A stretch of DNA of 64,000 nt from positions 16,852,368-16,916,367 of the forward strand of contig NC_059481.1 in assembly GCF_018139145.2 (NCBI RefSeq), written 5' to 3'. The position numbers and the translations under genes were made by a program. This document shows, in pieces, positions 51,407-61,198 of the stretch (the stretch's first letter is position 1; the number at the start of each line of letters is the position of its first letter). The notes under the pieces were generated by a model, which was not told where the DNA came from, made no database searches, and worked only from the letters and a program-made list of their open reading frames with translations. The DNA is from Gymnogyps californianus (Eukaryota; Chordata; Aves; Accipitriformes; Cathartidae).

Positions 51407-51987
51407 TGTCATGGTTTAACCCCAGCCAGCAACTAAGCACCACACAGCCGCTTGCTCACTCCCCACCACAGCAGGATAGGGGGAAGGGAATTAGAAGGGT
51501 AAAAGTGAGAAAACTCATGTGTTGAGATAAGAACAGTTTAATAATTGAAATAAAATAAAAAAATTGTAGTGAAAAGGAAAATAACAAAGAGAGAGAAATA
51601 AAACCCAAGAAAGACAAGTGATGGAAATGAAAACAATTGCTCACCACCAACTGACCAATGCCCAGCCAGTCCCCGAGCAGCGGCCCCCCGGCCGACCTTC
51701 CCCCTGGTTCTATTGCTGAGCATGATGTCCTATGGTCTGGAATATCCCTTTGGTCAGTTGGGGTCAGCTGTCCCGGCTGTGTCCCCTCCCAGCTTCTTGT
51801 GCACCCCCAGCCTACTGGCTGGTGAGGTGGGGTGAGAGGCAGAAAAGGCCTTGACACTGTGTAAGCACTGCTCAGCAAGAACGAAAACATCCCTGTGTTA
51901 TCAACAGTTTCCAGCACAAATCCAAAACATAGCCCCATACTAGCTACTATGAAGAAAATTAACTCTACCCCAGCCAAAACCAGCACA
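51407..51987 (-). mobile_element. Solo LTR of an avian endogenous retrovirus (ERVL-like), with target-site duplication
   Basis: The 581-bp element starts tgtcatggtttaacccc and ends ccaaaaccagcaca on the plus strand. It is flanked on both sides by an exact 5-bp duplication, tgaat (51402-51406 and 51988-51992). Read on the minus strand it begins TGTGCTGGTTTTGGCTGGGG and ends GGGGTTAAACCATGACA, the termini I recall for an LTR very abundant in non-galliform birds. Five-bp duplications fit ERVL-type integrases. A likely polyadenylation signal, ATTAAA, is present in the minus direction near 51540. The usual TATA position (about 51710-51725) looks degenerate. No internal viral genes remain, so this is a recombined solo LTR. 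It is in the same orientation as AKAP13. The 184-codon minus-strand open frame across it is non-coding LTR sequence. Confidence 0.92.
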
Positions 51988-51992
51988 TGAAT
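51988..51992. repeat. Right target-site duplication of the solo LTR
   Basis: tgaat directly follows the LTR end and is identical to 51402-51406. An intact duplication argues for a fairly recent insertion with later loss of the internal region by LTR-LTR recombination. Confidence 0.9.
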
Positions 51993-54900
51993 ACTCTGCT
52001 GGATTCTCAATTAATAAAAACATTTATAAAAAGATCAACACTTCACCTTTACAAAGCTCTTTGCCATTTCCTTTCTCTTGCCCAGACGTTAGCAACAGTT
52101 GAGTTTAAGCTAAGTGACTAATTTAAATTATTTCATTTATAAACAGAGAACTTAATGAATCACAACAATAAAAAAGGTCACTTAATAATAAACCTCCATT
52201 GTTTAGAGCATTGTTAACCCTTTTTTTCCTATCCGCATCCTCCTTGATGATCTGGATATTCCAGTAACACATTGACAATAGCCAGGAAGTACATTACAAT
52301 ACTGAAGTTGAAATTTTGACTTTTGTTCGTAGAGAGATACAACTTTTTTATAAAAGTGATGATCAGCGAGATCATTGCAAGTATTTAACAAAACCAAACA
52401 AAACTGAAGCTCCTAACTTCCCACCTCCCATCAACCAAAGACTTCTGCAACCCTCCCATTCCACCCCAGCCCTGCCAGCAAATGGAACAATTTGGTCCTT
52501 CAGCTTTGAGACCCTGGGCTTCCCAAGCACCAAGCCACAGGCTGATCAGAAATAAGGTCTGAAACACTGTCCTTCATCCACTATGCTGTGCCCGATAAGA
52601 GTTCCCATATCGGTGGGACAGCACTGAAATGAGGGATGTGGGTAAAGCCAGTTTTGGATTTAATCCAGCATCTGTGCATCAATAGAGATGTTCCCAACTA
52701 CAGTCTGAGGCAGGCAACCAAAGGACTGTCCAGCCACACGGACTTCTTTTGCACATCCTGCAGTAAAATGCACCTGAAGAAGTCAATGTATCTTAAGGAC
52801 CTTGTATTACAGAGCCCCTTTTCCACAGAATATCCACAGTCCCACCAAAGACTATGTAAAGTATGATCCATATAATTACACACTGGGAAGAAAACAACCC
52901 ATGAGAACAGCAGCAACAGAAATCAGATACACTCAATCCAGCCAAGTGACAGCTTTTGTAACCTTGACCCGTGCTAGTGAAAAAGCTGGGAGATAAAGCT
53001 TGTTCTCTGTTAAAACCCTCCCCATGCTATGCTGATTATGGCTCTGGAGACTGCCTCTGCATTAAGATTGCCCTGCAATCACAAAGTTTAAGACCACTGC
53101 TGTAATATGGAGAACTCGAACCTTCATCATCACAGTTATGTGAACTGCAGAAGACCTTGTCAATGACTTCCCCACTTTACTACCCCACTTCTTCAGAACA
53201 TCACTGCTGGCAGCAAGACAGCAGCTCATGTTAGTACCCCATCGAGATACCTGAGGAAGGAGGAATATTAACATACACCACGATACTAAGCCACAGACTC
53301 TGAGAAGTAACACTGCCTTCTATAAAGGCAATTACGTGTTGACAGTGGTACAGATGGGATAGCTGCTTGACCTACAGCCTGTTTAAGCACCGGCATTAAC
53401 GGTATCGCACCGTGGTGAACCTTCCCCGTGCTATATTGAGGAATGTTTCGCTGCCCTATCTCTCCTGGCACAAGCTCCTCTGCCCCATGACTGTGCTGGT
53501 GTGAGCAGCACCAAGCTCCGGGGCCAGGAGAGCTCGTTAAACAGCATTAAGGGCAGGTAACGAACAGCTCTGGGTGAGAGATACGATGCTCCTGGGGCAA
53601 CCAACTGAACAAGCCAGGGGCCGTCTGTTTGCAGAGGAAAGGCTGAGCTCTTGTTCCAGCCCAAACCTGCAGCAATGTAATGCTTAGCTCCAGTTCCTGA
53701 CAACCTCATCAACCAGCAAACAATCAGGCAACGCTTAAATGGGACAGACTTATTTAGTCACAAAAACACAACACTCATTATTATTACAGGATGTGTTTTC
53801 CACCTTATCTCTTAATCTTTACACTTACAAAGGCCAGTAGTCTCATCATTAAAGGCTGTGACCTCCCAGTGCTCACAAGCTCTGCAGAGGCAGGACAGCT
53901 GATTTTTACAGAAGAGGCAAATAAAAGTCCAAGCAGCCAAAAGAAGGTACCAAGAAGGATACAGCAGGCGGTCTTCTCTCTATTTACATACACTGACTTG
54001 AATAATACAAGAATCTCTATCCCTCCATTAGCGCATATGTGGAAGTACCATCTTTTCCATCACCCACAAAACTTTGGTCCCAAGTACACCGGACATCTCA
54101 GGTTCCCAAAACACTTTTCATAATTGTAAAGGTATTAATCTGGGCAACCCAGTCATTATCAGATAGGATAAAATGTGCTCTAGCTCTCTGGCTTCCAGGA
54201 ACTGAACTGGAGACATCATTTTTACTTTCTCCTCCTAAAAGGAGCTCAGTAATGCTGATGATGATAAAAACAACTACCAAATGGAGCTTTCAGGATGAAA
54301 CTCATAACAAAATTAAGTAATCTTGAATCTAAACCATTGGCTTAAAAGAGGAAGAGCATAAAGGATGCATTGCAAAGGTGTCAAGGACAAAAGGGTGAAA
54401 TTTGGGGGAAGCAATTTTTCCTGAGAGTAGACAAATGTAGGGAGATCCCCTGACATGTCTGCATTGCGTGTTATTTCCAGTTGTTTACTTCACAGAGATG
54501 AAATTCCTTATGGAGAAATTCACAGGATACTGTTCTCAGTTATTTGAAAACAAGCTCAAGGAGCCTATACGCAGAAAATGGAGTTGACGTCACTTTGAAG
54601 AAGGAACCTGGTGAGGTTTGGTATTCACCTACCAATAGCCAGGCCACAAGACTGTTGTGTCTGCCTTTTGAAAAATAAAAATACCAAGAAGATACATTTT
54701 TCTTTATGTTCTGCTCACACCTAACAATTCTCAGATGAGCTGAGCTGTCAATTAACACCACATGGAAAACAAAACTGATCTTAAAATGTACAAACTATTT
54801 ATACTGAGAGCAAACAGGAAGACTAAATATTGAATTTTCAAGGTCCTTGAGTTTCTCTTTTTGGGCCCCCCCTTCCTTAAGCTACCAACACTTGTTTGTT

Positions 54901-56511
54901 TTGAAAGGGAGCTGATCTGCATATACACCTGGCCAGGGGAGGAGGAGGAAAAGAAACAGGGAGTCACTGATGTATTAATAATGTTGTCATCAACTTATTT
55001 GCATTGCAAAGAAACACTATACTGAGCACCATATAATATTATTTTACACTGGGCTACATTTGACCTCAGCCCAGTCCTCCTCACTATCACATGGGGATGA
55101 GGACTTAAGTGTACCACTCCACTATTACATATTAAATACAAACCCACACAAAACGGTGGGAAAATAAACTAAGTCAGAAGATAAGACTGGGAAAACAAAG
55201 CCTCCAGATTAGTGAAGTCATACACTGTTCAAAAGACATAAAGATAATTTTATCCTGCTTTCTAGCATTCATGTGTTTCTACCGTAGCATCTACATCATA
55301 TATTTGCACATAGGTTTCATTCTCTTTTAATGTGTCCTAAGTTTAAATTAAGTTTCTTCAAAGTCAAGGTGCACTCAACAGGCTTGTGATTTAACAAAAT
55401 TCAGGCAACATTTAGTTTTAACATACAGAATATGGTGGTGTAATCCAGGAAAGCCATTCTCCCAAAGTCAGGTCACACCACGTAGTGTTTTAATCTTGCT
55501 TCAAGCACAAGACTTAGTGCAGCAAGTAGAGAATAAATTCCAATACAAACTTCCAGCTGGCAATTAGAAGTAGGCAAAATTTAAAAGCTTCCGTGGCATT
55601 AAAGGTCAATATGATCCATTATTTACAACACACAACACTTTCCAAGATACAGGTCTATCACCAGCCCTGATCATTTCTCCTTCCTTCCTTCCCCTTAAAA
55701 GCCACATTTGCAAGCAATTTTCCCTCCAAATTTTCCATCCTTGCATCCAGCTCTACCCTTGTTAGCAAGGTCTGTGGGCAGGACCATAAGCACAGGATGG
55801 CTTCATCAGCTAACCCTGCCCTGAACATGGCAAGGCAATATGGAAAGTAAACGGTTACAAACCTGGCTGGCAGCTTTGGCACAAATTTAACACACATGCG
55901 TACACCCTCACAAATCCAGGTCTAATTTGACAGTCCCCATGTTCTGCAACAAAGCTGCTATTCAAGAGCGAGAGGAAGCTTGTTCCTTATTAATGTAGCC
56001 ATCGAGGTTACAAGCTTCCAGGAGGCTGACGTAAACCATTCCCTGCTGCAGCAGTTGCAGCACAGCCGAGCCATTCGCTGCTTCCAGTTCCTCCCTGCCA
56101 CGTTTAAAACTCCGACCAGAAAAATATTATCACAGTGGGCAAGCACTGCACACTGGGATGCCCTATTTTCCACACAAGCAATTTCTTCTTATGGCCTCTC
56201 AACACATCAAGTCACAAGAGCACAGCCATGTGCTCAAGCACACTTTTGGAAGGGAAAAAAAATAAAAGCGGGGGGATGCCTGCCTGGTGACAACATTACA
56301 TGTCTCAAAACTTCTTTAAAATTGTCTGCTGGAAAGACAGAGGAGCTCTGTGACTTACCTGAGCATTACCACTGAGCATTTGCAATTGAATTAATACAAA
56401 TAATGTCTTTGGGGAGCAAAGAGAAAAGGAGCAGCATCTCCAAAAAGGGTGGTGGGAAGCATTTTGTGTGAATAGTAGGAGAGGAAAAAACTGTTTAAAT
56501 TTTGTACTCAC

Positions 56512-56556
56512 ATACAATGGAGCTTGCTGTGGATTAAGTTTCATGACCTCAGAACA
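56512..56556 (-). CDS. AKAP13: AKAP13 coding exon 1 with start codon
   Basis: The exon is bounded by the acceptor TTTTGTTTCAG (AG at 56558-56557) and a near-perfect donor TAT|GTGAGT at 56511. The first 12 bases (56556-56545) are 5' UTR. The ATG is at 56544-56542 and the eleven codons read MKLNPQQAPLY, identical to the mammalian AKAP13 start as I know it. The context before ATG is GAGGTC, which is acceptable. Because the exon begins with a splice acceptor, at least one untranslated exon must lie further right. The exon ends in phase 0 to join GD of coding exon 2. Confidence 0.97.
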
Positions 56557-59529
56557 CTGAAACAAAAAAGAAAAGACAAGTTTAAGATATTTTTCATAAA
56601 ATTTTAGGTACTTCTTCATACGCTGCTTTAGCACCCATACGTTACTTTTTTCAATAGTCACTTTTACACAACAATTTTCTATTTTATCTCTTTCGGATCA
56701 ACAAGGAACCGTCAATTTTTATTTTTTTAATTTATGCTCACATTAAGCAAAGACAACTCTAAAATGATTGGTAGAGCAAAGCGCTCTTCATCTGAGCCAT
56801 CGGCAACGTTGGCACTGAGGATATCCCAAGTGAAATTCACTTCCCCTTCACATCCATCTCAGTTCATCTTTCCTCCTAGTAACCCTCACTTCATATCCGC
56901 TTTTTACAACAATTATCAATCCTTAATTGCTATCTGTCCACCAATTCCCCCACTCCCACCCAAAAAATGTTTGTAAAGATTCGCAGTACTCTCCGCTGCT
57001 GGAGAAGACCAATTACTCCAGCAAATACTACCTTGCCCAAGTTAATTTGGTGCCATTTTTCCCCCCCCTTCCACTGGATTGTTTGTTCAAGAAACATTTC
57101 AAAACTACATAAAAATCAAACTATCAAAAATGCTTCTTACAAAACTGAGGGAAAACTTCCAGAATAGATGATGCTCACAATTCTGCATCAGCATTTTTCA
57201 TAGTCAAAACCTACCATTATTTGTCCTACCAAAGGTGATTTTAATCAAGAAACTTTCCTCTTTCAGGTCTGCCCCTCGAATTTCTATAAAACCTAGTGAA
57301 AGTTATTGTATTGAGCTTTGAATCAGTTGAACCAGAATTTCTCTTGCATTAGTTTCTCCATTGCAGTAGAAGATATTCACCTTAAACGAAAGCTGTAAGT
57401 TTTCATTTAATGTGTGTATTAAGAGGTCCAGGATCCTAAGATGAAGGAATGCAAAACAATTAAAAATGGAATTTCTGCTGTTGCTCATGTCTGCAGTACT
57501 GGTAATGCTCTGCAAATACTTCAAACCCTTTTTAAAAGAGATTAAATACCACTCTGCTTTTCACACAAAAAAGCACAGGATTTTGTTCATACTTCGTTCC
57601 TTTCCAAATCCCAGTTTGCCTTTACTGAGACAGAAATTAAACCACAGCCTAAGTTTTCTTAGCTGATTCCAGCTATCCTTGCTCCCTCACACACTCTCCT
57701 TATTTTACAAAGAGGCGTTTTTGTACCAGTTGCTTTAAAATGCTTGAGCTACCTGCCAAGCTTGCTCATCAAAACACAGCCCCTCTGCAAAAGGTCTTCC
57801 AAGGCAGCCAGCAAATGGACGAATATTTTGCAATAGTTTTAAATCTAGTCCAATTCATACCTATTTTCAACCTCAAGATTCCCCTTCCAACAGCCAAGAA
57901 TGCCTCAAAATGGTTATGCTTGATAGTTTTCACTGTATTTTCAGCTCTTGCAAAGACTTACTCATGAAAATAGGGGACTACTAGCACTAGCTATCATTTG
58001 GGCAGGTGAGCTCCAAAAACAGCTCTGCAAGCAGTCCTCACTTGTGCTCTACAACATGCTCCTGCTATTCCAGTCCTACCAAGGGCTCAAAAAAAGAAAA
58101 GAAAAAAAGAAACAAAAAGAAAAACAAAAAAATGCATAAACCCTGCCAATCTCCCTCGTGACCTACCTGACCCTCCCTCTCCTTTCATGATTTTTGTACA
58201 AGATGACGTTCTAGCACCTGCCACCAACACCCATCACACCTTTATATGAAGGAGAAACCACAGTTCATGCGCTCCATCACAAGGTCTACTCTGCTGGGCT
58301 TCTCCAAAGTGAGAAGCTGTTATGTTACACATCATGCTTGGCACACTGAAGACATTTTAGCTGAAAGTCCCAACGTGCAAACTCTGCCCAAGCTCCTTTG
58401 ATGAAGTTTTTCATCAGTCCTTTTTTATGGAGCAGACAATATCAGTATTAATAAGAATGTTCCTTTTAAGACCATTGGTGGAAACCAGTAAAAAGAGCTT
58501 TCCTGTGCTCTCTAGCTCAAACAGGCTGCACTGAAGGTATCAAAGATCTGTACGAAACATCAGCTGCGGAAGAGCATGCCCTCAACAGAGCATTTAGGTT
58601 CTTGTAATTCGAGGAATAAAGTGAGATGGCATCCTCTAATCTTTGCCATCCGACAGAAGTGCAGACCATTTTGTCCTGCTCCATGACCTTCCTAGCAGAT
58701 GCCTGATAGCAGCTGAGTAGAGAGAGAAATGAGAAAGAGGAGAAAAACCTGCACGGATCAGGAAAGGATGAGTTGGCATTAAAAACTCCTACTGGGTAAC
58801 CTCTTTCTGTGGTAGAGTTGGTTTTGGCTGTAATGAAAGTGCCACAAGTCACAGAGTCCAAAAGAAGTAAATACTTGATGTGTAAAGGAAGGGAGAATAG
58901 TGACACTTCTCATCAAGGAAAAAAGGGGAGGCCTATGAGTTCAAACTCATAACCAGTTTTTGTTGGGGTTTTTTGGCAAGAGAAGTGCACAGCAGCAGCG
59001 AAATAAGGTGACACTGCTGAACACTTGGTCTTGTCAAACAAGAAAACAAAAATCCTGGAAATACTTCCTGCAGGAAGATTTTTTTTCCCCCCTCTTATCT
59101 TACTAGTTGGCCCTTACATCAGTAACTTAAAATGATTTCTCATTTCATAATGAATATGTCAGTCCAATTTTTCAAAGGATGCAAACTCAGTTTGCAAGGA
59201 GACAGGCAGGTTTGGAAGATATTTTACTTTATCTTGTTAGGAAGTGCTTTGGCAAAAACATATGAGAAAAACTGAGTGACAGATAAGCCTGAATGACTAC
59301 TCTGCGTCAGCAAAGGACTAAATTTAGGTTTCTAGACAAGTGAACTTCTCCAACAAGTGGGTAGGCAGGGATCAGCCTCTGAAAAACTTTAAAAAAAAAA
59401 CCACCCAACTTTAATACAGTAAGAAAAGGGAAAACAAAAGGAAAACCATACTGGTCATAATCAAACCAAGATTCATAAGGACCCTAACATAATCAATTAG
59501 TAAGTTGGACTACTTTAAGTGTAACAATT

Positions 59530-59543
59530 GGGGGGGGGGGGGG
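59530..59543 (+). repeat. G14 homopolymer followed by AGGG
   Basis: Fourteen consecutive G residues and then A and GGG give enough G runs for an intramolecular quadruplex on the plus strand. This is the non-template strand complement, so the AKAP13 transcript itself would carry C14. The length may be uncertain in sequencing. Confidence 0.8.
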
Positions 59544-60375
59544 AGGGAAGCTAAACTGTGTTTTCTGCTATATTAGAGGAGCACATCCTTCAAGTTGATG
59601 CCTGCTCTGAGCCCCAGAAAACAATTTCTATCTTTTTGGACAGGTAACACTTGCTCTATCAGATATCGTAGACTGCAGTGAGAATACCTGGCCCTACTGT
59701 GAAATCAGGATCTGGATTGCACATGAACTACCTTGAAAGCCAAACTAACAACAACAGGCAAATATAAATCCCATCCCCCTTGCCCAGCTCCCACCCAGCA
59801 CAAAAAGTCATGCTATGAGCACCCTCATGGCAGCCAGCAGATTCTGCTCCAGTAGCAGTTGCCTGTACTTAAAACATTCATATTATTTCTTGAAAATAGC
59901 TGAATCTTTTTAATTTCAAGTCTAGGAGGTTTATCACATGCTCTCTAGCCATCCAGACACTTATCTTGCAATGTTTCTGGAACTGTATTAGGTTTTTCCC
60001 CCTTAGGATAACACAGTGAAATCCCTTGCGTTTGCAAACTTGAAAGTAGGACATGAAATAAAAGTCCAGGTTCAAGCTCTTAAAAGCAACAGTGGTTTTA
60101 GACATTATAAAGATCTGCATAGGTCAGTAAAATCAAAAGCTACTGAAGCCTTCTCAAAATGGGAAGGATACCTTTCTGCTCTGTTAAGCATTAAAGAATT
60201 AAGACAGTGAGTTGTATTTAAGTCTCATCTAGAGAACTTCAGTGTTATTTTGCACAAAATTTCATGGAAGAGGACAAACAACTGTGCCTGATTTCTCTGG
60301 GTATGGTAACATCTGACAAGGAAAGAAAGAGAAAAAAAAAAGGGCATTTATTTGCTATACTGTGGTTCCCAAAAC

Positions 60376-60478
60376 CTCAGCGAGGATTAGGGCTCCATTG
60401 GTTACGTGCTGTAAAAATGTCAATGCAAACAAAGTTTCTGCCCTGAAGAGTTTACAAACAAGCACTGGCAGTGGGAAG
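60376..60478 (+). repeat. Ancient sauropsid MIR-type SINE relic
   Basis: 'ctcagcgaggattagggctc', 'cattggttacgtgctgtaaa' and 'ctgccctgaagagtttacaa' occur in the same order and spacing as a CORE-SINE abundant in turtles and crocodilians (counterpart 'cagcgaggatcggggcccc', 'attgtgctaggcgctgtaca', 'ctgccccgaagagcttaca', from memory). It is diverged and lacks its 3' end. Confidence 0.7.
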
Positions 60479-61101
60479 GGATATAAACACCAAGTGCCTA
60501 AGCAATAAATCCTCTTCATCCACTACTCCCAGCTACTATTTAATTCAACCTTAATTAGTTGGCTTACTTCTTCTAGGCATCCCAGACAAAGTATATCTCA
60601 AGGACAAATCTGAAAGTGAGGCCAATGGTCCTCCAGATCAACCCAGCCCGAGCACAAGCAGTAATGCTGAAGGTCTTTGAACACCATGCAGCCAGGAGCT
60701 GCCAAAAAGGCTTTTCGATTTTCCCATCACACCCCGTTCAGGCTTGCCCTTTTCGGCTCTTTAGGCTTACATCAAATGCCGGTTTCACAGCCCAGCTTCT
60801 GTATGCTTCCCCAGCATCCACTCCTGGCTGCTTGGCTCCATGAACCCTACGAGGAATATATAAGAAAGAAAACATCTTGCCACTCTCAAGACCTTAGCCT
60901 CAGAGTAGTCTGTTTAGGGATTTTTTTATTTTTTTAATCACAAAGAGCAGCTACAGGATGGGCAGAAACAAGAATGACCACTCTCACCTCCAACAACCGA
61001 CCAGAGCTGCAACAAGCAGGAGGATGAAGGGCATTTAATCCATCTGGTATGTCTGGGAAAGCCTACCTACCCCTTTCCTTCTTCCTCATGCACTAAACAC
61101 A

Positions 61102-61198
61102 CTTCAGTTTTAAGTGTTTGAGTTTTTTCAAGCTTTTCAAGTTCAGTTTTAAGAGTTTTTTAGGTAAACTTCAGTTTTAGATATACTTCAAGTTTAAG
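61102..61198 (+). repeat. Degenerate four-copy ttcagttttaag array
   Basis: Units occur at 61102-61114 (cttcagttttaag), 61141-61153 (gttcagttttaag), 61168-61180 (acttcagttttag) and 61185-61198 (acttcaagtttaag). They are separated by T-rich spacers of 4 to 26 bp. No known family is recognised. Confidence 0.6.

Larger units (their letters stand above)
38276..56511 (-). other. AKAP13: AKAP13 intron between coding exons 1 and 2
   Basis: The largest complete intron in the window, about 18.2 kb, runs from the donor TAT|GTGAGT (56511) to the acceptor at 38276. It contains a CR1 fragment (40749-40812), a perfect short inverted repeat (41158-41181), two MIR-like relics (43605-43675 and 50604-50645) and a solo LTR (51407-51987). 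It also holds several homopolymer tracts, for example about 42311, 42761, 45252 and 51091-51135. No other gene is recognised. Confidence 0.85.

Noticed and set aside
51456..52010. 184-codon minus-strand open frame
   Set aside because: It lies almost wholly within the solo LTR. LTRs of this type do not encode protein, and no viral gene domain is present.
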